Source of the DNA: Streptomyces endocoffeicus
GTDB taxonomy: Bacteria > Actinomycetota > Actinomycetes > Streptomycetales > Streptomycetaceae
Assembly (NCBI RefSeq): GCF_016741935.1
Contig: NZ_JAERRG010000001.1
Span: forward strand, 1,736,001-1,800,000
Reading direction: 5' to 3'
DNA length: 64,000 nucleotides
Below are positions 25,820-33,974 of the stretch, one piece after another. Numbering within the stretch: the stretch's first letter is position 1; each line of letters begins with the position of its first letter. The position numbers were made by a program, and so were the translations under genes. Below the pieces are notes generated by a model. The model searched no databases. It was not told the origin of the DNA and worked only from the letters and a program-made list of their open reading frames with translations.

Positions 25820-26368
25820 GTGTCACTCGCTCTCCGTGCCACCGCGGTCGGCGCGGCCCTGCTGTTCCTGGCCGGCTGCGGTGGAGGCGATCGGACACAT
25901 GGCTCCGGCCACGAGCAGAAGAAGGTGTCCCCCGCCACCAAGGAGTTCGCCAAGCCCGGGAAGCCCGCGCAGCTGACGAAGATCGCCGACGCCATCGGGT
26001 GCAAGGCCACGATCATCACCGAGGCGGAGGAGTTGCGTCAGGGCTCCTGCGGCTCCGGTCAGAAGCGGTTCACGATGGTCACCTTCGCCACCGACAAGGG
26101 CCAGCACGACTGGCTGACCACGTCGAAGGACTACGGGGGCATGTACCTGGTCGGCAAGCGCTGGTCGGTCACCGGTCTGTCCATGGGCTCGCTGGAGCCC
26201 CTGCGGGAGAAGATCGGCGGATCCCTCGAGAAGGGGATGTCCATGTCCCACGGCGGGTCCAACGGCGGGACCAAGACGGGGGACGGAATGGACGGGATGG
26301 ACGGGATGGACGGCATGGAGGGTATGGACGGCTCGGCGAGCCATGCGGGCCACGACGGGAAGAAGTGA
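25820..26368 (+). CDS. putative lipoprotein with Met/His-rich C-terminus
   Basis: A 182-residue lipoprotein. The signal peptide ends in LLFLAGC (Cys20). The central region resembles the lipoprotein at 3914-4447, including YGGMYLVGKRW. The last 45 residues contain five GMDG/GMEG units and then a His pair (SHAGHDGKK). Such a Met/Asp/His-rich tail resembles metal-binding, especially copper-binding, segments. GTG at 25820 is five bases after GGGAGG. It lies 92 bp after the Lipoprotein_15 gene and is probably the last gene of the redox cluster. Function and metal binding are inferred. Confidence 0.72.
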   Translation: MSLALRATAVGAALLFLAGCGGGDRTHGSGHEQKKVSPATKEFAKPGKPAQLTKIADAIGCKATIITEAEELRQGSCGSGQKRFTMVTFATDKGQHDWLTTSKDYGGMYLVGKRWSVTGLSMGSLEPLREKIGGSLEKGMSMSHGGSNGGTKTGDGMDGMDGMDGMEGMDGSASHAGHDGKK

Positions 26369-26412
26369 CCCGCGGCACTCGCCGACCAGGCGGTGAGCGT
26401 GGCTTACGCCCC

Positions 26413-27090
26413 TCAGGCCACCCGGGAGTCCGCCCACTTGACCAGGTCCGGGTCGGCGAGGGTGGAGACCCACACATCGACCGGCGGGGGCTCGTCCACC
26501 GGCTTCCGCGGACCCACGCCGAGCACTCTCAGCCCGGCGCGCGAGGCGGACAGAAACCCACAGTGGGAGTCCTCCACCGCGAGGGCGTCCCCGGGGGCCG
26601 CCCCGCACAGCCGGGCGGCCTCGAGATAGACGTCGGGATACGGTTTGGGCCGCACGTCCCCCTCGGGGACCAGCACATGGCCGAAGTACCGCAGCAGCCC
26701 GGCCTTGGCGAGCCCGTCCTCGACGACGTCCCGCGGGCAGTTGCTGGCCACGGCCAGCGGTGCGAAGACGGCCGCCTTCGCGACCAGTTGGGGCGCCCCC
26801 GGCATGGTGACCGGGTCGTCGGCCACCAGCCGGCGGAAGGCGTCCAGGAGTTGTCCGGTCATCTCCTCGGCGAGTTCGGGGCGACCGGCGAATTCGGCCA
26901 GCATTCGGCCGCATTCGGTGTAGTGGAGCCCCTTCGTGCGCCGCGCGAACTCCTCGTCGGGGGCGGTTCCATGGCTTCTGAGGACCACTTCGCGCGCCTC
27001 CTCCCAGTGTCGTTCGGAATCCATCAGGGTGCCGTCACAGTCGAAGACGATGGCGGCTGGGGTCCATCCGAGAAACTTTTCGGCTGTCAT
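26413..27090 (-). CDS. HAD-family phosphatase (beta-phosphoglucomutase-like)
   Basis: A 225-residue HAD subfamily IA hydrolase. Motif I, FDCDGTLMDSE, carries the nucleophile Asp. Motif II is the AVASNCPRD block, and motif IV is LAVEDSHCGFLSA. The cap domain is helical. It dephosphorylates a small organophosphate. Its location next to an AfsA-type synthase makes dephosphorylation of a butenolide/butyrolactone phosphate a reasonable guess, a step known to be needed in A-factor-type biosynthesis. An autoregulator-element-like palindrome lies about 150 bp upstream of its start, supporting control by the local receptor. A general sugar-phosphate phosphatase is the alternative. Confidence 0.85.
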   Translation of the reverse strand: MTAEKFLGWTPAAIVFDCDGTLMDSERHWEEAREVVLRSHGTAPDEEFARRTKGLHYTECGRMLAEFAGRPELAEEMTGQLLDAFRRLVADDPVTMPGAPQLVAKAAVFAPLAVASNCPRDVVEDGLAKAGLLRYFGHVLVPEGDVRPKPYPDVYLEAARLCGAAPGDALAVEDSHCGFLSASRAGLRVLGVGPRKPVDEPPPVDVWVSTLADPDLVKWADSRVA

Positions 27091-27238
27091 CTGTCTGCCG
27101 TTCCATGGGAGGTGGAGGAATCGGCGCAGGGAATGCCCGTACCTGCGGGAGCCGCGCGGTGGAAATCGTCCTGGCGGCTCTTGAGGGCGCTGAGCGCCGA
27201 CCGCTGTTGTCGTACAGGCCGTGGGGTTCGCCTGCCCG

Positions 27239-27264
27239 AAACATAACGATCACTACGTTAGTTT
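27239..27264. promoter_or_regulatory. autoregulatory-element-like inverted repeat
   Basis: AAACATAACG (27239-27248) and CGTTAGTTT (27256-27264) are inverted copies seven bases apart. Length and the AAAC/GTTT ends resemble binding sites of ScbR/ArpA-type receptors. It lies upstream of the HAD gene and downstream of the AfsA-type gene, in an otherwise gene-free 273-bp gap. Confidence 0.5.
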
Positions 27265-27363
27265 GATGACCCGCAGTAAGCAAGAGGCTACTGAATGTCG
27301 GCGTTTTGTTCGTCGTTCAGCCTGTTCGCCGTCATATTGTTCGTCGCACGGGGTGTTCGTCGC

Positions 27364-28299
27364 TCAGAGGTACTGGAGCACCCCGACCGCCGTGCAGATA
27401 CCGGCCTGGCGCAGCCGGAAGACACACGTCCGGCCATGGGAGGTGCACTCGACCACGGCCGGCGGATACGACTCGGTGAAGCGGATCGCCTTCATCCGGC
27501 AGGCGACCGGCCGGGTCAGCGCCCCGCCGGTGGCCAGCGCCGCGGCCTGGCGGGCGCCCTCCAGCAGCACCAGGCCCGGCATATGGTCGCTCCAGTGGTC
27601 GAAGAAGAACGGATGACGGGGGTCGGCGGGGTCGAGGTAGACCACTCCCCCGTCCCGCACCACCAGGACGTCCCGGGCCGCCGGAACGGCCAGTTGCGCA
27701 GGTGAGGGCCGTACGGCGGCACGCAACCTGCGGCGCGCGGTGTGCCCGTGGGCGGCGGCCCGGGTCTCCGCGTAGGTGGTGCCGTCGAGGAAGCGCGCGG
27801 TGCCCCCGGCCCAGGCGAAGAGCTTGCCGCCCGCCGACAGCACGACATCCAGCCGCATCCCGGTGACGAAGCGTCCGCAGGGGCCGGTGCGGATGTCGGT
27901 GACGGCGGCCCGGCAGGTGATGTCGGAGGCCCCGTACGGCGCCCGGGGCTCGGTCTCGGGGTCCAGCCGGTAGGAGATGTCCCGGATCAGGAAGTGCGCC
28001 CCCGCGGGCACCGCGTAGTACCGCGTGGGGATGTAGATCCCCAGCTCGCGCAGGGTTTCCGCGATCATCAGCGGATGATGGCGGCCGTCTCCGCCGTGCG
28101 GGAAGGTGGGATGGGACCTCGGCCACTGGGCCGCGGCCTCGAACCGGTCGTCACCGTGCGTACGCACATCGGTGAGCAGCACCTCGGCCACCGAGACCCG
28201 GTGCACCGCCTCCCGCGCCACCGTGCGGGACCAGCTGAGCGGCCGCCCGGCGGGACCGGACGGCTCCGAAAGGCCATGAGCCTCACGAACGATCACCAT
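27364..28299 (-). CDS. AfsA/ScbA-family gamma-butyrolactone biosynthesis protein
   Basis: A 311-residue AfsA-family protein with two tandem hot-dog-like AfsA repeats. The first contains HPTFPHGGDGRHHPLMIAETLRE and the second HPFFFDHWSDHMPGLVLLEGARQAA, with the conserved His/Glu/Arg/Gln pattern. The enzyme condenses a beta-ketoacyl thioester with dihydroxyacetone phosphate, the committed step to signalling butyrolactones. ATG at 28299 has no Shine-Dalgarno sequence and follows an AT-rich TATTAGTATTTT stretch, so the mRNA may be leaderless. It diverges from the receptor gene across 102 bp, the classic scbA/scbR arrangement. Confidence 0.88.
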   Translation of the reverse strand: MVIVREAHGLSEPSGPAGRPLSWSRTVAREAVHRVSVAEVLLTDVRTHGDDRFEAAAQWPRSHPTFPHGGDGRHHPLMIAETLRELGIYIPTRYYAVPAGAHFLIRDISYRLDPETEPRAPYGASDITCRAAVTDIRTGPCGRFVTGMRLDVVLSAGGKLFAWAGGTARFLDGTTYAETRAAAHGHTARRRLRAAVRPSPAQLAVPAARDVLVVRDGGVVYLDPADPRHPFFFDHWSDHMPGLVLLEGARQAAALATGGALTRPVACRMKAIRFTESYPPAVVECTSHGRTCVFRLRQAGICTAVGVLQYL

Positions 28300-28401
28300 A
28301 AAATACTAATAATGTTTGACCTGTCTCGCCTCATCACCATCTCAGGCCGAAAGTCCGCTAAGTTCTCCCCGTCACATCCGACGGGGAAGGACGGCGAACA
28401 C
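28300..28401. promoter_or_regulatory. divergent promoter region of synthase and receptor genes
   Basis: An AT-rich block at 28300-28320 (AAATACTAATAATGTTTGAC) sits against the synthase start and probably holds its -10 region and a degenerate receptor site. The receptor gene has GGGAAGGA about ten bases before its GTG. A clear palindrome is not visible, so the operator is only suggested. Confidence 0.4.
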
Positions 28402-29043
28402 GTGCAAGAACGGGCCGAACAAACACGCCGATCCCTTCTGGAGGCCGCAGCGTTCCTTTTCGACGAACGGGGATACGCGGGAACGAGCATCAGCGACATC
28501 ACCTCCCGGTCCGGCCACACCAGCGGCGCGATCTATTTCCATTACACGAGCAAGGAAAGACTCGCCCTGGCCGTGGTGGAGGAGCACTTCGCCACCTGGC
28601 CCCCGCTGGTCGAGCGGTTCGCCGCCCTCGACGCGCCGCCCCTGGAGCAACTCGTCCGGCTCAGCTTCGCGGTGGCCCGCGCCTTCCGCGACGACATCGT
28701 GGTGCGGGCCGGAGCCCGGCTGTGGGCCGAGCGCACCCTGATCGAGGCGCCCATGCCACCGCCCTTCGTGGGGTGGATCGACGCGGTGGGGCAGATGATG
28801 GAGAAGGCGCGCGCCGAGGGCGATCTGGCCACGCATGTCGATCCGCTGCCCGCCGCCCGGACCGTCGTATGCGCCTTCTTCGGGCTGCACACCGTGTCCG
28901 AGGCGCTCGACGGGCGGCGGCTGGTCGAGGACCGGCTGGCCGATCTGTGGACCCTGCTGCTCCCCTCGCTGCAGGCCCGGCCCGGGAACACACCGGGCCT
29001 GCTGGCGCTCGCCCGCGGCGACGCCGCGCCGCCGTCAGAGTGA
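28402..29043 (+). CDS. ScbR/ArpA-type gamma-butyrolactone receptor (TetR family)
   Basis: A 213-residue TetR-family regulator. The N-terminal HTH reads RRSLLEAAAFLFDERGYAGTSISDITSRSGHTSGAIYFHYTSKERLALAVVEE. The ligand domain has VRAGARLWAERTLIEAPMPPPFVGW, close to autoregulator receptors. GTG at 28402 gives the expected family length. Divergence from an AfsA-type synthase makes this the likely receptor for the locally made butyrolactone, repressing its own locus until ligand accumulates. The last 9 bp overlap the convergent SDR gene. Confidence 0.87.
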   Translation: MQERAEQTRRSLLEAAAFLFDERGYAGTSISDITSRSGHTSGAIYFHYTSKERLALAVVEEHFATWPPLVERFAALDAPPLEQLVRLSFAVARAFRDDIVVRAGARLWAERTLIEAPMPPPFVGWIDAVGQMMEKARAEGDLATHVDPLPAARTVVCAFFGLHTVSEALDGRRLVEDRLADLWTLLLPSLQARPGNTPGLLALARGDAAPPSE

Positions 29044-29718
29044 GGCGCCCGCGCACATCACCAGCGTCTGGCCGGTGACCGCGCCGCCCTCCGGGCCCAG
29101 CAGGAACGACGTCAGCCCCGCCACCTCCTCCGGACGTACCAGCCGCCCCAGCGGTGGCAGCACGGGCGGGGTGCGGCTACGGCCGGGGTCCCGCAGCATG
29201 GGGGTGTCCGTCGGCCCCGGCGCCACCACGTTGACCGTGACCGCCCTCGGCGCCAGCTCGGCCGCCCAGGACCGGGCCAGGGCGGGCAGCGCCGCCTTGG
29301 TGGCGGCGTACTGGCTCTTGCCGGGGACGCCCGTCATCGTCCGGCTGCCCACCAGCACCACCCGGCCACCGTCCGCGACCCGGTCCACCAGCGTGTCCAC
29401 CAGGACGCCCGCCGCCTGCACATGGATCCGCCACATGAGGGATCCGTCCTCGGGGTCGAGCTCCCCCAGCCGCGCCGAGCGCTGAACGCCCGCCGCGTGC
29501 ACGATCGCGTCCACCCCGGACACCGGGGCGAGCACCTCGGGGAGGGTCTCCGGCCGGGACAGATCGGCCGGGATCCAGTGCAGCCGCGCAACGGTGTGCG
29601 CGGGGGCCGTACGGCTGATCCCGGTGATCCGCCACCCCTCGTCCAGCAGCCGGGCCGCGATCGCGGCGCCGATACCGGAGCTGACACCGGTGACCACGGC
29701 GTGGCGGGGCTCAGCCAT
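29035..29718 (-). CDS. SDR-family oxidoreductase
   Basis: A 227-residue classical short-chain dehydrogenase. TGVSSGIG (cofactor loop), VHAAG, the catalytic Ser region LVGSRTM, and YAATK (Tyr and Lys) are present. Its stop overlaps the receptor gene end. Its start overlaps the sialidase-like gene by 8 bp, so it is transcribed as the last gene of the long minus-strand ABC/sialidase operon. It may oxidise the sugar released there. Because AfsA-type loci often include an SDR reductase, a role in butyrolactone reduction is an alternative, but the operon structure argues against it. Confidence 0.85.
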   Translation of the reverse strand: MAEPRHAVVTGVSSGIGAAIAARLLDEGWRITGISRTAPAHTVARLHWIPADLSRPETLPEVLAPVSGVDAIVHAAGVQRSARLGELDPEDGSLMWRIHVQAAGVLVDTLVDRVADGGRVVLVGSRTMTGVPGKSQYAATKAALPALARSWAAELAPRAVTVNVVAPGPTDTPMLRDPGRSRTPPVLPPLGRLVRPEEVAGLTSFLLGPEGGAVTGQTLVMCAGASL

Positions 29719-30919
29719 CGGCCGCCCAATCCGGTGCGACGCGGACGTACTTGATGGCCTGGCGGTGGTAGGTGTACGCGATGTGCAGCGTGCCGTCGGA
29801 GCCCTGCCGGATGGTGGGGTAGGACAGCTCGCGGTTGAGCCGGTCGCGTGAGTTGTTGGTCAGGCAGTGGCCGTCACCGGTGTCCAGATCGCGCCGTACG
29901 GGCCAGGTCAGGCCGTGGTCGGAGGAGAGCGCGAGGGTCATCGGGGCGCGGGGCGCGCCCCAGAAGGCGCCGGGCGCGGAGTCGTCCGGCGTGGCGGCCG
30001 ACGGGTCCGGGGTCCGACCGGTCCCGCCCTCGTCGTCGATCTCGTCGTAGAGGGACACCCGGCGGGCCGTGGCGTCCCCTCGGCTGCTGTGGTTGTAGAC
30101 CAGCGCGAGCCGTCCATCGGCGAGCGGGACGTACTGCACGGAGGAGTTGTTGTTGGGCAGTTCGGTACGGACCGGCTCGCTCCAGGTCTCCCCGCCGTCG
30201 GTGCTGTGCGAGCGGTACACCGCGTCCGCCCAGCGGCTGCGGAAGAGGGCCAGCAGGGTGGTGTCCGGCAGTTGGTGCACGTTCATGTGCACACAGCCGG
30301 TCGAGCCCGGCACCGGCCGCTCGCGCCAGGTACGCCCCTGGTCGTCGCTGATCATCACCGCGCTGGTGTCGCGGTCGCCGACCCATTTGACACCGGGGGT
30401 GGCCACGCAGTGGAACACCGGCAGCAGCCACCGCCCGGAGTCCAGGACGGCCACCGGCTGACGGATGAACACCCCGCCCGCCTCGGTGGCCGGGAACAGC
30501 GTGCGCGGCGCGCCCCAGGTGACACCCGCGTCGGCGGACACCCGCAGCCGGACCTCGGCGGTGTCCTGATCGCCCGCCCGCTGGGCGGTGTACAGCAGCC
30601 ACAGCTCCCCGGCGGGGGTGGGGAACAGCAGCGGGTTCTGCTCCGAGCGGGTGTCGTCGTCCGAGAGCCGGACCGGCTCGGTCCAGGTGTCGGCCCCCGG
30701 GGCGAGCCGCGAGAACCACACGGAGATGTCCGGCACGCCCTCCTGCGTACCCCCGAACCACACACACCCGAGGTCCCCTCCGGGCAGCACGGTGAGGTTG
30801 GCGGCATGGTTCTGCACGGCGGGGGCGGGCAGGAACGCCTCCCGCAGCCCCGGGTCCCCCGGGCGCGCCCGAAGCCGCCCGTCCGTCAGCGGTATCGCGG
30901 TGTCATCGTCGGCGGTCAT
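29711..30919 (-). CDS. sialidase/BNR-repeat family protein
   Basis: A 402-residue six-bladed propeller protein. Four Asp-box motifs are visible (SADAGVTW, SDDQGRTW, STDGGETW, SSDHGLTW), as in sialidases and related exo-glycosidases. The catalytic Arg triad cannot be assigned with certainty by eye. There is no signal peptide, so unlike classical secreted sialidases it should act in the cytoplasm on imported substrate. It sits in the operon with an Opp-type ABC transporter and an SDR. Substrate may be a sialic-acid-like or other acidic sugar derivative; this is inference from family and context. Confidence 0.8.
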   Translation of the reverse strand: MTADDDTAIPLTDGRLRARPGDPGLREAFLPAPAVQNHAANLTVLPGGDLGCVWFGGTQEGVPDISVWFSRLAPGADTWTEPVRLSDDDTRSEQNPLLFPTPAGELWLLYTAQRAGDQDTAEVRLRVSADAGVTWGAPRTLFPATEAGGVFIRQPVAVLDSGRWLLPVFHCVATPGVKWVGDRDTSAVMISDDQGRTWRERPVPGSTGCVHMNVHQLPDTTLLALFRSRWADAVYRSHSTDGGETWSEPVRTELPNNNSSVQYVPLADGRLALVYNHSSRGDATARRVSLYDEIDDEGGTGRTPDPSAATPDDSAPGAFWGAPRAPMTLALSSDHGLTWPVRRDLDTGDGHCLTNNSRDRLNRELSYPTIRQGSDGTLHIAYTYHRQAIKYVRVAPDWAADG

Positions 30920-30934
30920 TGTTCGCCGGGCTCC

Positions 30935-31297
30935 TTATGGTTGTGGTGATACGGAGATGTCCGCAGTGCCCGCCCGACGGGCGTCCGGGCTCCAAGGACG
31001 GAGCCCCTGGCTCGGCAAGGGGCCCTCCCGCGGCGCGCGGCCCGGTGCGACCCGGAGCCCCGGGCACCTGGGGGCGCTCCGGGCCAAGGGGCGAACCCCC
31101 TGGCCCGGGAAGGGCCCTCCGGCGGCGGCCAGGTCGGCGCGGAGGTGCTCGACACGGGAGCCGCCGAGCAGCAGCGCGTCCACCCCCTCCCGCCCGAGCG
31201 GCCGACGCAGCGAGAGGTCCACCAGCGGGATGCCCGGCAGGGCGACGCCGCCGGGGGACGCCTGGCTGGTGGTGCGGGTGTGCGCAGGCGCGTTCAC
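30935..31297 (-). CDS. degenerate or truncated small protein of unknown function
   Basis: A 120-residue frame whose GTG overlaps the ATPase stop by 4 bp (31294-31297), as a translated operon gene would. The first 50 residues or so (GIPLVDLSLRRPL, EGVDALLLGGSRVEHLRADL) look protein-like. The rest is encoded by GC-rich repeat-type DNA (GGGGCTCCG-like blocks at about 30990-31110) and is Arg/Pro-rich without structure. It could be the stump of a larger enzyme truncated by repeat insertion, or simply a spacer. I do not recognise the family. Confidence 0.35.
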   Translation of the reverse strand: MNAPAHTRTTSQASPGGVALPGIPLVDLSLRRPLGREGVDALLLGGSRVEHLRADLAAAGGPFPGQGVRPLARSAPRCPGLRVAPGRAPREGPLPSQGLRPWSPDARRAGTADISVSPQP

Positions 31298-32202
31298 CGC
31301 GTCGCTCCTGGTTCCTGGTCGGTGGCGACGGGTTCCCGGCCGGCCGCGGCGGACTCCCGGTCGGCCGCGATGGACTCCTGGTCGGCCGCGATCGCGGAGA
31401 CGAGGGCGCGCGGTTTGCGTCCCCGCATGGTCGTCGGGTCAAGCGCCGCCCGTCGCAGCGTCCGGGTGTAGGGGTCGGCGGGCGCGGAGAGCACCGTGCC
31501 GGTGGGCCCGGATTCGATGATCCTCCCGGCGCGCATCACCACCACCTCGGAGCTGATCTCGCGGACCACGCCGAGGTTGTGGGAGATGACGATGTAGGCG
31601 AGCCCCTGTTCGGTCTGGAGCTCCCGCAGCAGCTGGAGCACCTGGGCCTGTACGGAGACGTCCAGCGCGGAGGTGGCCTCGTCGCACACCAGCAGCTCGG
31701 GGCCGCTGGCCAGGGCGCGGGCGATGCCGATCCGCTGCCGCTGGCCGCCGGAGAACTCGGCCGGGCGGCGCTGGAGCGCACCGGCGGGCAGCCCGACCTG
31801 GTCGATGAGGGCGGCGGCGCGGCGGGCGCGTTCGGCCCCGGAGCGCATGCCGTTCAGCCGCAGCGGCTCGGCCACGATCTCCTCGGCCGTCAGATGCGGG
31901 TCCAGGGAGCCGTACGGGTCCTGGAAGACCATCTGCACCCGCTTGCGCAGCGGGCGCAGCCGCCGTTCGGGCAGGCCCGCGATATCGGTTCCGTCGAGCA
32001 GGATCCGGCCCCGGGTGGGGCGCAGCAGCCGGACGATGGAGCGGGCGATGGTGGACTTGCCGCAGCCGGATTCGCCGACGACGCCGAGCGCCCCGCCGGG
32101 CGGGACGGCGAAGCTGACGCCGTCCACCGCGCGGAAGACACCGCCGGCGACCGGGTATTCGACCACCAGGTCCTCGACGGCCAGCAGGGGTGTGGGGGTC
32201 AC
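31294..32202 (-). CDS. oligopeptide-type ABC transporter ATP-binding protein (OppF-like)
   Basis: A 302-residue ATPase. Walker A GESGCGKST, Q-loop FQDPYGSLDP, signature FSGGQRQRIGIARAL and Walker B LLVCDEATSALD are intact. The C-terminus TRTLRRAALDP is the oligopeptide-type extension, followed by an unusual tail with repeated AADQES/AADRES units. GTG at 32202 overlaps the OppD-like stop by 4 bp. It pairs with the OppD-like ATPase to power import through the two permeases. In actinomycetes such systems also import oligosaccharides, which suits the sialidase-like gene downstream. Confidence 0.9.
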   Translation of the reverse strand: MTPTPLLAVEDLVVEYPVAGGVFRAVDGVSFAVPPGGALGVVGESGCGKSTIARSIVRLLRPTRGRILLDGTDIAGLPERRLRPLRKRVQMVFQDPYGSLDPHLTAEEIVAEPLRLNGMRSGAERARRAAALIDQVGLPAGALQRRPAEFSGGQRQRIGIARALASGPELLVCDEATSALDVSVQAQVLQLLRELQTEQGLAYIVISHNLGVVREISSEVVVMRAGRIIESGPTGTVLSAPADPYTRTLRRAALDPTTMRGRKPRALVSAIAADQESIAADRESAAAGREPVATDQEPGATR

Positions 32203-33047
32203 AGCGCCTCCTCGGCGACGGCGGCGGCGGGGGTCTCGTCCCAGGGGCCCAGAGTGGGCACGGCGGCGAGCAGATCGCGGGTGTACCGCTCACGGGGCTG
32301 GTCCACGATCTGTTCCACCGGTCCGGACTCCACGAAACGGCCGTCGCGCATGACGTGGATGCGGTCGGAGACCAGCCGGGCCACCCCCAGATCGTGGGTG
32401 ATCATCAGGATGCCGATGCCGGTGCGCTCCTGGAGCTCCATCAGCAGGTCGAGGACGCCCGCCTGGACGGTGACGTCGAGCGCCGAGGTCGGCTCGTCGG
32501 CCACCAGCAGCCGGGGCTCGGCGGCCAGCGCGATGGCGATGAGGACGCGCTGGAGCATGCCGCCGGAGAACTGGTGGGGGTAGGCGCCCCAGCGGGTCTC
32601 GGGGCGGGGGATCCGCACCCGGCCGAGCAGTTCGACGCCCTTGGCGCGGGCGTCGGCGCGGGACATCCCCGGGTGGCGCAGCCGGAGTGCCTCGCCCAGC
32701 TGACGGCCGATGGTGTGCACCGGGCTGAGCGCGGTCATCGGGTCCTGGGGGATCAGGGAGACCCCGCGGCCGCGGATCCGTCCGGCGGCGGTGGCGTCGG
32801 CGATGACGTCGGCGCCGAAGATCCGGGCGGTTCCGGAGAGGACGGCGAGCCCTTCGGGCAGCAGCCGCAGCAGCCCCATCGCGGTGGTGGACTTGCCGGA
32901 GCCGGACTCGCCGATGATGGTGACCGTCTCGCCGGGGCCGATGGTGAAGCCGACCCCGTCGACCGCGCGCACCACACCGCGGTCGGTGATCAGCTCGATC
33001 TGCAGGTCCTCGACCTCCAGCAGCGGGGTGCTCGTCGTATCGCTCAT
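32199..33047 (-). CDS. oligopeptide-type ABC transporter ATP-binding protein (OppD-like)
   Basis: A 282-residue ATPase with Walker A GESGSGKST, Q-loop IPQDPMTALSP, signature FSGGMLQRVLIAIAL and Walker B LLVADEPTSALD. The C-terminal region reads QPRERYTRDLLAAVP, the usual Opp-family extension. ATG at 33047 overlaps the stop of the OppC-like gene (ATGA). It is the first ATPase of the operon and dimerises with the OppF-like protein at the membrane. Confidence 0.9.
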   Translation of the reverse strand: MSDTTSTPLLEVEDLQIELITDRGVVRAVDGVGFTIGPGETVTIIGESGSGKSTTAMGLLRLLPEGLAVLSGTARIFGADVIADATAAGRIRGRGVSLIPQDPMTALSPVHTIGRQLGEALRLRHPGMSRADARAKGVELLGRVRIPRPETRWGAYPHQFSGGMLQRVLIAIALAAEPRLLVADEPTSALDVTVQAGVLDLLMELQERTGIGILMITHDLGVARLVSDRIHVMRDGRFVESGPVEQIVDQPRERYTRDLLAAVPTLGPWDETPAAAVAEEAL

Positions 33048-33973
33048 CGGGAGGCCTCCGTCGTACGCCGTCGGGTGCGGTCGCGCAGCCCGTCGCCCAG
33101 CAGGTTGACCCCGACCACCAGCAGCACGATGACGAGGCCGGGCAGGGTCACCAGCCACCAGGAGGTGGTGATGTAGTCCTGGCCGTCGGAGATGATCCGG
33201 CCCCAGGTGGCGAACGGCCGCTGGGGGCCCGCGCCGAGGTAGCTGAGGGCGCTCTCCAGCAGCACCGCCTGGGCGAGCAGCAGCAGGACCACCAGCGATG
33301 CCTGGCGGACGATGTTGGGGATGACATGGCGGGCCAGGATGGCGATCCGGGGCAGCCCCAGCACCTGGGCCGCGGCCACATACGGCTTCTCCCGCTCGAC
33401 CAGCACCAGCGACCGGGTCAGCCGGGCCACCTCGGGCCACTGGGCGATGGCGATGACGCAGGTGATGACGGTGACGGAGGGGCCGAAGAGGGCCACCACG
33501 AGCAGCAGCATCATGAGCAGCGGCAGCGACATCTGGGCCTCCAGCAGCCGGGAGACGACGGCGTCCACCCAGCGGCCGTAGTACCCGGCGGCGGCGCCCG
33601 CGACGATGCCGATGAGGCCGGAGACGACGACCGCGAGCACACCGACCGTCAGGGACACCTGGCCGCCGTGCAGCACCCGGGAGAGCACATCGCGGCCGAG
33701 CTGGTCGGTGCCGAAGAGATGGCCGTCGGTCAGCGGGGCGAGCCGGCGCCGGGAGAGGTCCTGGTCGCCCGCGCCGGGCAGGGGCAGCACCTGCGCCAGG
33801 GCCACGGGCACCACGACCAGCAGGGTGCACACCGCGCCCGCCCACAGCTTGAGGTTCGCGCTGCGGCGGCGCCGGGTGGCGGTGGCGCGGACCAGATCCC
33901 TGGCGGTGACCGCGCTGGGACGGGTCCCGGGCCCGGCCTTCGCGGGGGCCGGGGGTTCGAGGGCGCCTTGCAT
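33044..33973 (-). CDS. oligopeptide-type ABC transporter permease (OppC-like)
   Basis: A 309-residue permease with an N-terminal cytoplasmic extension of about 40 residues, then six hydrophobic segments. The GTDQLGRDVLSRVLHGGQVSL block and the EAA loop (YVAAAQVLGLPRIAILARHVIPNI) mark it as OppC-type. The ATG lies one base beyond the stop of the OppB-like gene. It forms half of the translocation channel. Confidence 0.9.
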   Translation of the reverse strand: MQGALEPPAPAKAGPGTRPSAVTARDLVRATATRRRRSANLKLWAGAVCTLLVVVPVALAQVLPLPGAGDQDLSRRRLAPLTDGHLFGTDQLGRDVLSRVLHGGQVSLTVGVLAVVVSGLIGIVAGAAAGYYGRWVDAVVSRLLEAQMSLPLLMMLLLVVALFGPSVTVITCVIAIAQWPEVARLTRSLVLVEREKPYVAAAQVLGLPRIAILARHVIPNIVRQASLVVLLLLAQAVLLESALSYLGAGPQRPFATWGRIISDGQDYITTSWWLVTLPGLVIVLLVVGVNLLGDGLRDRTRRRTTEASR

Positions 33974-33974
33974 C

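Noticed and set aside
29035..29718. SDR as a member of the butyrolactone biosynthesis locus
   Set aside because: It is convergent with the receptor gene and overlaps the sialidase-like gene, so it belongs to the transporter operon. Kept only as an alternative.
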